Shown piece by piece: positions 24,592-32,748 of a stretch of 64,000 nt of DNA. A model generated the notes under the pieces. The model saw nothing but the letters and a program-made list of their open reading frames with translations. It did not search any database and was not told the origin of the DNA. The stretch is from contig JAFDYX010000001.1 of the NCBI GenBank assembly GCA_018267215.1, positions 1 through 64,000 on the forward strand. Reading direction: 5' to 3'. Made by a program: the position numbers and the translations under genes. The DNA comes from Bacteroidota bacterium (GTDB lineage: Bacteria > Bacteroidota > Bacteroidia > Cytophagales > Cyclobacteriaceae). Numbering within the stretch: the first letter of the stretch is position 1; the number at the start of each line of letters is the position of its first letter.

Positions 24592-27500
24592 TCAGTTTCC
24601 ATTTAATACAAAAGCACCCCAATAATGGGGAGATGGATATTTTTCTTTCACAACCATTTGTGTTTGATAAAATGCAAGGCCAATGTTTTTGTTCTTTAAC
24701 CATTCGGTATAAAATGTAACCATAAATAGTTGTGTGGCCTGATCATCTACTTTCCATAAGCTCATCAGAAGCTGCCGCGCACCAGCCATAAAAAATGCGC
24801 GCTGCAATCCATAAACACCTTCTCCGTTTTTAACCTCACCCAATCCGGTCTCGCAGGCCGACAGCACCACCAGTGCGGTTTTATAAAGAGGGAGGGTTGA
24901 AGCTTCGTAAGCGGTAAGCACTCCGTCTTCGCTGGCTGCATTCTGAAGTTGTGGTCTCTTCTGGCAGTTCGCCATCAGCAACCCCGATCTCAACAACGGG
25001 TTTATAAATTTTTCATTTGTCTTGAGCGAAGGCAAAAAATAGCCGTGTGTGGCAACATGTAACACTTGTGGAGAATTAATTTTTTTGAGCGCCTCTTCTG
25101 TTGCCTGCTCACCTTCAAAGGCTTTGAAAGTTATCTGATTAGATTTCATTAACTCTGTCAGTTCATTTAATTCTACTTCAGTACCGGGTAAATCAACCAC
25201 ATTGTCTAAATCAAAGCTACGCGATATGCCTGTTTGTTTAGCAACCGATGTACTTCCGTAATTTGGGTGCGCAAAAAATACAGGCTGTGTCAATTGTATT
25301 TGTTTGTTTTGGCTTCTCGCCACCCAAGCTGTTGATGGTACATGGCGAATCAATTTCTCTTCCACCAAATATTTTTTTGTTTTTGGGTTAAACAATGTGG
25401 CTATGTTGACTTGGTGATAAATGCCATCGGCTGACCAATAAACCGTATGTACATCGGTTAAAATTTTTTCAAGTGGTTTATAATAAAAACGATACGAGCT
25501 CGTGTCTTCCTGCTGAAACTGAATACTGTTTTTATAAAATCTGAAAGATTTTCCATCTGCCAGATGGCTGTCTGCCAGGCGCACCACTTGGGGTTCTTCC
25601 CATCCGGGTTTTATGACAATAGCGTAATAGGCTGAGTCGGCACCTGTTTCGCGATCGCTGACGGCATAAACAATTTCTACAGCGGCTTCGTCTGTTTTTA
25701 GTGCTTGCTGTACTTTCTGCCGATTTGTTGTAGCGTACTTTAAGTTTGTGTTTAGCAATCGGGTGTGCTCAGCTAGTTTTTTTTCAAGATCGTTGATACT
25801 CGAATATAGTTTTTGAACTTCTTCCGGATCAGCGTGCTCGTTTTGCAATAGCCGTCCGTATTTGTTTTTGGTTTCTTGCCAATGCGTAAATATTTTTTTG
25901 ATTTCTGAATCGCCCGAATGAAAAATGGCTTCGCGAATGGGGTTGAAGGAATGAAGCACAATTCCCTTCTGGTCTAAAACTAAATTACACCATGCCTCGG
26001 CCAACCCCGGAAGTTGCCCTGAATATTGTGCGGCAAATCCATAAAACCCGCTAATCATATCTTTGTTCAGGTCATAAAACTGTTCTTTTTCTATTTCGCT
26101 CAGATAAGGAAAAACCTGTTGTATGTATTTTTGATGAAGGGCTATGGCCTTATTATAATTTTCAAAACTGGCTTTGTAATTTTTTCTTATCTCCGATTTT
26201 TTTGCAATTAAAAACAGTACGTTAATCAGGTAGGGGTGTGTTTCGCCCCACTGTCTGCGCACGTTATTGTAAACAAAATCATATAAACGGTCGGCCTGTT
26301 GTGGCCGTCCTTCATATTCTTCTACCGTGGCATAGGCCATGTACGTGTCGGTGATATTGACAGAAAATATCTTTTCAGGCAGGTTATCAAAAATGGCTAT
26401 CGCTTCTTTCAGATATTGGCCTGCGGCCGCCAACTTTACAGGTTCGGGTTTAGAAAAATGTCTCATCAGGTAAATCGTGCCCAGCCTGGATTTAAGCAGT
26501 GCTAAGTTAGTTTTCTCGATTTCGCTGAGTGTCTGAAAATCTATCTTCGCATAAATAGCAACGGCTTCTTTGATCAGTTCTTCACACCGATTCCAATCTC
26601 TATTCATAAAGGCTATATCCACCAGGGCTAACAAGGTGCGGGCATACTCTACTGATTGGCTGCCATACAACTTGGCTGCGGCTTCTTTTCTTTTTTCAGA
26701 AATTTGCAATAGTGCTGGTATGTTTCCCATATATCCATAAACTGCAGAAAGTTTGGAGAGGAACTCGAGGTAAGAGAAACTAAGGACATTCTTTGTTTGA
26801 AAGATTTTAAATGCTTGCCTGATCAGCTGGTCGGCCGTTGTAATATCTCCTATAACAACATGCAGTTCTGCCAGAGAGGCTAGTGTCTGCGCATAATTTT
26901 CCGACTGATCTCCTTCGGCAGACCGGATAAGGTCTAGTGCTTCTCTCCATTCCTTTTCGGCAAGGGCATATTTGGCAGCCCCCACGTGTATGCGTGCCAG
27001 CAAACTCAATGCAGTTCGGTAATAGTCAGACTGTCGGCCATACTTGGCTTTTATTTTGGGTATCTCTTCCAAAAGATATTTTTCTCCTTTCGCAAAGTCA
27101 CCGATCGTCAAATAAAGTCCTGACAGCACCAATACATTTGAAAGATGGGCATACTCGTATTTTACTAAATCCGTTTCTAACATCACGCGTGCGTCAGTCA
27201 GGTAGGTAAGGGCATCATTGTATTCATGAAGTTTTTCGCATACGGTGCCTAAAGTTTGGATAGCAGTGGCTGCGTCCGGATGGTTTCCGTTAAAATATTG
27301 AGCGTTTAAAACAACATATTCGCGCAGCTTCTTTTTTGCCATCGTAAAATTCTCCTGCATACGATACGATGTGCCTACGTCTTTGAGCACACTCATCATC
27401 AGTGTATCGGGCGGAGCATGAATGGCTTTCCGTACAGCTATGTATTCTTCCTGATAGGGAATAGCTTTGTCATATTGTGCCGACAAGGTGTAAATAATAC

Positions 27501-28068
27501 CCAGCCAATCTGCCACGGCCGCATACTCTTCGCTCTCGCGTGCGTTAAATGCTTCTGCATTTTCAAGAGCTTTGAGAAACTCTGTAGCCGCTGCTAAATA
27601 ATTTTTTTCATCATTAAATTTTTCTCCTTTCCGGTAATAATCTTCTATCCAATTTTCATTGGCGGGTTGCCCCGAGCGCAGATAAATCTTTTGCGATTGC
27701 GATTTGCCTTTGTCAAATTTTTCTACTACTCGTATTTTACCTGAAGGATAGTACCAGGTTTGAATGCCATTCTGTATTTCTTCGGGGCGATCCTGAATCA
27801 ATATACCCTCGTATTGCTTCGCTCCGTTTTTATAATAATCCGTTACCAAACCAACAGGCTTATCGTCTTGATAAATAATGTGTCTGTAAAAATAAACGGC
27901 TGACGAGTCGTTGGTAGGATTCCATTTTATGTCCATCCAAATAAACCACTCACCCTGCCGTTTTTGGTGAGTATCTGTTTTGTTTTGACCTATGGGTAAT
28001 TTTTGTGCAGAGGCTGCCTGTGCCAGAAAAAAGAAAATGAAAAGATTTATCAAATCATTTTTATTCAC
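24592..28068 (-). CDS. Exported TPR-CHAT protein (caspase-like peptidase fold)
   Basis: About 1158 residues from GTG 28068; a TTG at 28113, which overlaps the preceding stop codon, would add 15 residues. The N-terminus carries a signal peptide ending AQAASAQ. Next comes a MORN-like pair (YYKNGAKQYEGIL, WYYPSGKIRVVEKF), then many TPR repeats (about residues 100-680), a coiled coil (about 720-770), and a C-terminal CHAT domain. Both catalytic residues are intact: His in LHVATHGYF (codon near 25045) and Cys in LSACETGLGE (codon 24853-24855). CHAT is a clan CD (caspase/separase-like) peptidase fold. The gene is the third of propeller-OmpA-CHAT, so it probably acts in the periplasm or at the surface. 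Substrate unknown. Confidence 0.88.
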   Translation of the reverse strand: MNKNDLINLFIFFFLAQAASAQKLPIGQNKTDTHQKRQGEWFIWMDIKWNPTNDSSAVYFYRHIIYQDDKPVGLVTDYYKNGAKQYEGILIQDRPEEIQNGIQTWYYPSGKIRVVEKFDKGKSQSQKIYLRSGQPANENWIEDYYRKGEKFNDEKNYLAAATEFLKALENAEAFNARESEEYAAVADWLGIIYTLSAQYDKAIPYQEEYIAVRKAIHAPPDTLMMSVLKDVGTSYRMQENFTMAKKKLREYVVLNAQYFNGNHPDAATAIQTLGTVCEKLHEYNDALTYLTDARVMLETDLVKYEYAHLSNVLVLSGLYLTIGDFAKGEKYLLEEIPKIKAKYGRQSDYYRTALSLLARIHVGAAKYALAEKEWREALDLIRSAEGDQSENYAQTLASLAELHVVIGDITTADQLIRQAFKIFQTKNVLSFSYLEFLSKLSAVYGYMGNIPALLQISEKRKEAAAKLYGSQSVEYARTLLALVDIAFMNRDWNRCEELIKEAVAIYAKIDFQTLSEIEKTNLALLKSRLGTIYLMRHFSKPEPVKLAAAGQYLKEAIAIFDNLPEKIFSVNITDTYMAYATVEEYEGRPQQADRLYDFVYNNVRRQWGETHPYLINVLFLIAKKSEIRKNYKASFENYNKAIALHQKYIQQVFPYLSEIEKEQFYDLNKDMISGFYGFAAQYSGQLPGLAEAWCNLVLDQKGIVLHSFNPIREAIFHSGDSEIKKIFTHWQETKNKYGRLLQNEHADPEEVQKLYSSINDLEKKLAEHTRLLNTNLKYATTNRQKVQQALKTDEAAVEIVYAVSDRETGADSAYYAIVIKPGWEEPQVVRLADSHLADGKSFRFYKNSIQFQQEDTSSYRFYYKPLEKILTDVHTVYWSADGIYHQVNIATLFNPKTKKYLVEEKLIRHVPSTAWVARSQNKQIQLTQPVFFAHPNYGSTSVAKQTGISRSFDLDNVVDLPGTEVELNELTELMKSNQITFKAFEGEQATEEALKKINSPQVLHVATHGYFLPSLKTNEKFINPLLRSGLLMANCQKRPQLQNAASEDGVLTAYEASTLPLYKTALVVLSACETGLGEVKNGEGVYGLQRAFFMAGARQLLMSLWKVDDQATQLFMVTFYTEWLKNKNIGLAFYQTQMVVKEKYPSPHYWGAFVLNGN

Positions 28069-28109
28069 ATTTTTCCGAAGAAAATTGTTTGTTTGCAAAA
28101 AAGTAAAAT

Positions 28110-30038
28110 TCAATACTCCAGGATAACAAATTCAGTTCTGCGATTTGCCTGCCTTCCTTCTTCCGAGTTGTTATCTGCTACGGGGTTTTGTTCTCCATAA
28201 CCTTTTGCCTGCAAACGACCGGGCGCAATCCCCGCATTAACCAGATATTCCCGCACTGATTTGGCACGGTCGTGCGATAGCTTCATGTTAGAAGCATCAT
28301 CTCCTACATTATCAGTATGCCCGCCTATCTCCACGATCATAGATGGATTCTTTTTCATCAGGTCAACAGCCTTTTGCAACTCTAATCTGCTTTGCGCAGT
28401 GAGTGTGGCTTTTCCTGTTTCAAAGAAAATATTATTCAGGATTACCTTGGCTCCTTTTTCGATGGGGTTGAGTTGGATATTTTGACTGATTTCCTTGAAC
28501 GAAGAAGTTAAGGGCACATCAAATCGCTGGGAGTAAAAGAAAAATCCTTCTTTGTTAGCCGATACACTATACGTTCGGCCGGCCGGCAGTACTACCAGGT
28601 ATTTTCCGGTGGCTGAGTTACTTTTGTTGATAGCGATCAATTCGCCTGTATTAATGTCTTCTACCATTACATACGCGCTAACAAGTGCGTGGGTCTTTGC
28701 ATTTGTTACAACTCCTTCTACTACAATGGATGGTTGTGGGCGCATCTCTTCAGGTATTTCGATTTCATAAATTTTAAATTCACCACTTTCCCCGGAGGAA
28801 GAAAAATATCCTTTCTCACCAGACCCTCCGATTGTGAAATAGCGATCGTCTCCTTTGCCGTTCAGGGGTTTGCCTAAGTTGACGGGGGTACTCCACTTTC
28901 CGTTTTCAAAAACGGATTTAAAAATGTCTGCTCCGCCAAAGCCGGGATGTCCATCGGATGAAAAATACAAGGTCTTTCCATCCTGACTTAAAAATGGTGA
29001 CATCTCACTAAACGGAGTGTTGATCATCGGCCCCAGGTTTGATGGTACGCCCCACTGGCCAAAAGGATTGCGCTCAACCATGTAGAGGTCTTCACCTCCA
29101 TAACCACCGGCTCGGCCTGAGCTAAAAATTATTTTGGTGCCATCGGCCGAGAGTGTGCTGTGCGCATCCCAGTCTGCACTGTTCACTACATTGCCCATAT
29201 TCTCCGGCTTAGACCATTGGGTTCCTTCCAATACTGAAAAATATAAGTCACAACTACCCACTCCGTCTTCGCGGCCACAAGCGCCAAAAATCATCATTTG
29301 GCCATCGGCCGAAAAAGAGGCGGCTCCATCATTGCCGGCACTGTTTAACGGTTCGGGCAATAGCTGGGGTGCTCCCCAATTACCGTTTGATCGAATCGTG
29401 AAATATAAATCTTCATCGCCCTCCTTCACACCCTCGCTTTCATTTGAAAACCCGCCCAAGCGTTTTGAAGTAAAGTACAGTTTGCTTCCGGTGGGGTCAA
29501 GCATAGGCAGGTAGTCGCCTTGTGGTGAGTTAACAGGCGCAGGCAATGCCACCGGCTCTTTCATTACTACCGGCTGCAATGCAAGCACTTTGGCTTGCAT
29601 TGCATAGTAGATGAGGTAGTCGGCCCGGTGTCGGGCTCTTGCCGACTTTGATGAACGCGAATAACGATTTTTAAATTGAGTCAGTACACGCAAAGATTCA
29701 TCCCATTGGTTGGTTTTATTGGCAGCTATGCCGGCTTCCAGATAAAACCATGGGTCATAATTTGCATTTAATTTTTCAAGTAACTTAAACCGCTCCCACG
29801 CTTTTTGGTGCTCCCCTGTGTTGTTATAGCTGGAAGCCAAGTAATAGATAGCATCTTGATTATCTGGCGAGGTAGCTATGGTTTTTTCCAATAACAAAAT
29901 GGCTTGTTTGTAGTTCCCTTCTTCGTAAGTGTTTTTTGCCATGGAGAAGTCAGGGTCTTCAATCTTAACAGTACGTCTTTGGCTTTGGCACATCAAAGCA
30001 GCAAACAAAAGCAAACTTGCAATAGTCAAAGTTTTCAT
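28110..30038 (-). CDS. PorE-like protein: TPR, PD40 propeller, carboxypeptidase-like domain, OmpA domain
   Basis: 642 residues from ATG 30038 with a signal peptide (LLLFAALMCQS). Order of domains: TPR (about 25-130), PD40 propeller (blades such as LYFTSKRLGGFS, IIFSSGRAGGYGGEDLY, LYFSSDGHPGFGGADIF), a carboxypeptidase-regulatory-like domain (about 425-500) and an OmpA C-terminal domain (NIFFETGKATLTAQS, GGHTDNVGDDASN, NRRTEFVI) with the Asp and Arg that bind peptidoglycan. This is the architecture of PorE of the type IX secretion system, but paralogues are common, so it is not necessarily the secretion component. It should tie the neighbouring propeller and CHAT proteins to the cell wall. Its stop overlaps the TTG at which the CHAT gene could begin. 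Confidence 0.87.
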   Translation of the reverse strand: MKTLTIASLLLFAALMCQSQRRTVKIEDPDFSMAKNTYEEGNYKQAILLLEKTIATSPDNQDAIYYLASSYNNTGEHQKAWERFKLLEKLNANYDPWFYLEAGIAANKTNQWDESLRVLTQFKNRYSRSSKSARARHRADYLIYYAMQAKVLALQPVVMKEPVALPAPVNSPQGDYLPMLDPTGSKLYFTSKRLGGFSNESEGVKEGDEDLYFTIRSNGNWGAPQLLPEPLNSAGNDGAASFSADGQMMIFGACGREDGVGSCDLYFSVLEGTQWSKPENMGNVVNSADWDAHSTLSADGTKIIFSSGRAGGYGGEDLYMVERNPFGQWGVPSNLGPMINTPFSEMSPFLSQDGKTLYFSSDGHPGFGGADIFKSVFENGKWSTPVNLGKPLNGKGDDRYFTIGGSGEKGYFSSSGESGEFKIYEIEIPEEMRPQPSIVVEGVVTNAKTHALVSAYVMVEDINTGELIAINKSNSATGKYLVVLPAGRTYSVSANKEGFFFYSQRFDVPLTSSFKEISQNIQLNPIEKGAKVILNNIFFETGKATLTAQSRLELQKAVDLMKKNPSMIVEIGGHTDNVGDDASNMKLSHDRAKSVREYLVNAGIAPGRLQAKGYGEQNPVADNNSEEGRQANRRTEFVILEY

Positions 30039-30093
30039 GTTCAATACAAAAATTGATATTGGCTTGACATAGCCTTACACACTTGCCAGCACA

Positions 30094-31965
30094 CTACTTG
30101 TTGATTGAAAATTTTGTCACCTTTTCTCCACTGCGCACATAGAGGTAGTTGCCATCGTCTGTCAGCTGTGGGTTGCCGATGTCTTTCATTTTGCCTTTTA
30201 CCTGACCGGTGGCCAGATCAAAACCGATAAAATCTTTTTCACCAACCCATACAAAATAATTTGCTCCTTGTTGAAAGTTATAGGTGGACTCGCCTGGTTC
30301 TTTCCAGAATATTCCGCCTGTTTTTACGGCATAGTTTAGCTTACCGGTAGCTACATCGGCAGAGGCAATTCCATTGTCGCAAAAAATGTAGAATGTTTTA
30401 TTGTCATCTGAAAGGGTCAGGTCAAACGTGTCGCCAATCTTCCCTTCTGTCAGCGAAGTTTTGTACACCACATCTCCAGATTTGGCATCGAGGCAAAACA
30501 GGTTTTTATCGCTGGCCATTACTACTTTGTTTCCTAACCCATAAATAGTAGTAATACGGTTCGAAAATTTATCTCCTAACTTATCTGTCAGCTTACGTGT
30601 ATCCCACACGGTTGCTCCTGTGTTGCTGTCGTATGCGCGTACGCCATAGTCGCCATCAAACCGGTTAGCTGTTTTATAAGTTCCGTCACCCAATCCGCCA
30701 TTAGCGTTGGGTATGAATGTTTGAGTGTTGATCATCCCGCCAAACTGGGCTATGAGCATTCCATTTATTACAGTCAGGTTTGGTACGCGGTCTCCTGATT
30801 TTATCTTTTCTGTTTTCCATATCAGCTTACCTGTTTTGGCTTCTACCTTTTTTATAGCATTGTCGTTTTGCAAGTCCACATAATAAACATAATCTCCCTC
30901 AACAAGAGGCCAGCCTGATATTCCATATTCTTGTTTTACTTTTAGTCCTGCAGATATATCACAATTATCAAAAGGTGCTTCCCACAGTTGATTGCCTGTT
31001 TGCAAATCAAAAACAGTTATGTTTTTAGAGAGCACAAATATTTTTCCTTCCTGCACATCGAGTTTTACATAAGGAGCATTCTGCACCAACCTTCCATTTG
31101 ACGAGGCCAGTAATTGGCGCACGGCACTGCCTTCAAATTCTTTTGACCAATTTACATCGCCCGATGCTCTTAGCTCAAACTTGATTTTGGATATTGATAT
31201 CATTTTCATTGTCCCTATTAGCTCCACCAGCGTGTTGCCTGCATTTTTTCCTATCCTAATTGAATTGGATAAAGCAATAGAGTAATCTCTGCTTCGGCCT
31301 GCTTTAAAATTATTGGCATCTACCAATTCGCCTGTCAGAATATTCATATAGATGATCTGTGTTTTCAACACATCTTCGTTGTAGATAAACACCTTGGCTG
31401 ATTCGGAGTTTTTGATTTCGTCAATCTGAACTTCTTTTATGTCAGCGTCAAATGCCTTAGACTCCCATACTTTTTTGCCTGTGCGCACGTCTATCCCAAT
31501 AAATTTTTTATTGACATTATCATATGCCATCATAGTGCCTTTGGTTGTTAGTTTGTCAACACAATGAGCAAAATGATAATTATCGTCAGCGTCAACCCCT
31601 GCATATCCGTCTGTGCGCCACAGTTCTTTTCCGGTAGTAAAGTCAATGACGATCTTTTCTCCGTTTTTCTTTTTCTCATCCTTGTTGTAGAAGAGGATTA
31701 ACCCCGCATTGTAGTTATAAGTGGCTCTGGCTATCTCTTTTACCTTCAAATCATTTTTGAAATTCAATGTCCACATTGATTTTCCGGTGGCGCCATCCAG
31801 CATTTCGGCTCCGGTTTCGTTTCTCCCTAAAACATATTTTCCATCAGGCGTATAATACCAGCGAGTAGGGTCTATACTAAACTTGGATTTCCAAGCCAGC
31901 GGAAAGTCTTGACTGAAACTGCTATAACTACAGGCCAGCAAAAGGAGGAATACAATTTTTTTCAT
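30094..31965 (-). CDS. Exported PQQ-type (quinoprotein-like) beta-propeller protein
   Basis: 623 residues with a signal peptide (SYSSFSQ cleavage near residue 19). At least seven repeats of the form TG-K-x-x-W occur, for example TGKELWRTDG, TGKKVWESKAF, TGNQLWEAPF, TGKLIWKTEK and TGATVWDTRK, the tryptophan-docking motif of PQQ-like eight-bladed propellers. No cytochrome or metal-ligand residues of real quinoprotein dehydrogenases are obvious, so a binding or scaffold role, as in BamB, is more likely. It is the first gene of the propeller-OmpA-CHAT operon, with a promoter at 32000-32030. Confidence 0.85.
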   Translation of the reverse strand: MKKIVFLLLLACSYSSFSQDFPLAWKSKFSIDPTRWYYTPDGKYVLGRNETGAEMLDGATGKSMWTLNFKNDLKVKEIARATYNYNAGLILFYNKDEKKKNGEKIVIDFTTGKELWRTDGYAGVDADDNYHFAHCVDKLTTKGTMMAYDNVNKKFIGIDVRTGKKVWESKAFDADIKEVQIDEIKNSESAKVFIYNEDVLKTQIIYMNILTGELVDANNFKAGRSRDYSIALSNSIRIGKNAGNTLVELIGTMKMISISKIKFELRASGDVNWSKEFEGSAVRQLLASSNGRLVQNAPYVKLDVQEGKIFVLSKNITVFDLQTGNQLWEAPFDNCDISAGLKVKQEYGISGWPLVEGDYVYYVDLQNDNAIKKVEAKTGKLIWKTEKIKSGDRVPNLTVINGMLIAQFGGMINTQTFIPNANGGLGDGTYKTANRFDGDYGVRAYDSNTGATVWDTRKLTDKLGDKFSNRITTIYGLGNKVVMASDKNLFCLDAKSGDVVYKTSLTEGKIGDTFDLTLSDDNKTFYIFCDNGIASADVATGKLNYAVKTGGIFWKEPGESTYNFQQGANYFVWVGEKDFIGFDLATGQVKGKMKDIGNPQLTDDGNYLYVRSGEKVTKFSINK

Positions 31966-31999
31966 TTTTCTTTAGGTTTAAATGGGTCTTACAACTACC

Positions 32000-32030
32000 C
32001 AAACTTAACCGCTACCCAGATGGGGTGAAA
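32000..32030 (-). promoter_or_regulatory. Promoter of the propeller-OmpA-CHAT operon
   Basis: On the minus strand TTTC (32030-32027), exactly 19 bases, TAAGTTTG (32007-32000), 34 bases before the ATG at 31965. It lies between the regulator gene and the operon, giving the three genes a start separate from the two-component genes. Confidence 0.6.
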
Positions 32031-32061
32031 TGTGAAAAAAGTAGTAATAATTAGATGCTCC

Positions 32062-32694
32062 CTACATAAACCCTGTTTTTTTCAGGGCTTCTACCCGGCA
32101 GTTGACGTGGAGTTTTTCATAGATATTTCTGGCGTGGGTGCGCACGGTGTCTATGCTTAAAAATAATTTGTCGGCAATTTCTTTATATCGGAAGCCTTTG
32201 CTGAGAAGTTCTAAAATTTCCTGCTCTCTGCGGCTCAGTTCTTGAAAATATTTATTTGTTTTTTCTTTTATGGCAAATGCTTCAATTACTTTTCGGGCTA
32301 TCTGGCTGCTGATGGGCGAGCCGCCCTGGCTCACTTCTTCTATGGCTTCCATTAGTTTTTGGGGTGGTGTGCTTTTTAGCAGATACGATGTAGCGCCTGC
32401 CTTCAGGGCGTCAAAAATATTATCTACATTATCATAAACCGTCAACACCATCATCTGCATTTTCGGGTGTACTATTTTCAGTTTCTGAATGCAGTCTATG
32501 CCGCTCATCCCGGGCAGGTTGATATCGAACAAGCCGATTTGTACAGGTTTGGCCGTCAGTTGCTCCAGTGCTGTTTCAGCATCTTTAAATGATCTCAGGT
32601 CTGCTACTGCCATGTGCTGCCGTATTTCTTCTACTAAATATTGACGAACCTTATCATCGTCTTCAATAACAGCAATGGATTCTATCTTTTTCAC
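32062..32694 (-). CDS. NarL/LuxR-type response regulator
   Basis: 210 residues from GTG 32694 (reads KKIESIAVIEDDDKV); a TTG at 32730 would add 12 residues. The receiver domain has acidic EDDD at 11-14, the phosphoacceptor Asp57 in LFDINLPGMSG and the conserved Lys in LLKSTPP. The C-terminal LuxR helix-turn-helix (LSRREQEILELLSKGFRYKEIADKLFLSIDTVRTH) binds DNA. Cytosolic. It lies 54 bases after the sensor kinase on the same strand and 31 bases before the promoter of the propeller operon, so that operon is a likely target. Confidence 0.9.
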   Translation of the reverse strand: MKKIESIAVIEDDDKVRQYLVEEIRQHMAVADLRSFKDAETALEQLTAKPVQIGLFDINLPGMSGIDCIQKLKIVHPKMQMMVLTVYDNVDNIFDALKAGATSYLLKSTPPQKLMEAIEEVSQGGSPISSQIARKVIEAFAIKEKTNKYFQELSRREQEILELLSKGFRYKEIADKLFLSIDTVRTHARNIYEKLHVNCRVEALKKTGFM

Positions 32695-32748
32695 TTTAAC
32701 AAATATTGTGTGGCTTAGAACAGGATGCAATGTGATTTTAGTGGTACG

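Noticed and set aside
24592-28113. TPR-CHAT gene as part of a type III-E CRISPR (Craspase) system
   Set aside because: No Cas genes, CRISPR repeats or fused Cas7-type protein are in the window, and the protein carries an export signal.
28110-30038. OmpA gene as the true type IX secretion component PorE
   Set aside because: The domain order matches, but many paralogues share it, and no other secretion-system genes lie nearby; called PorE-like only.
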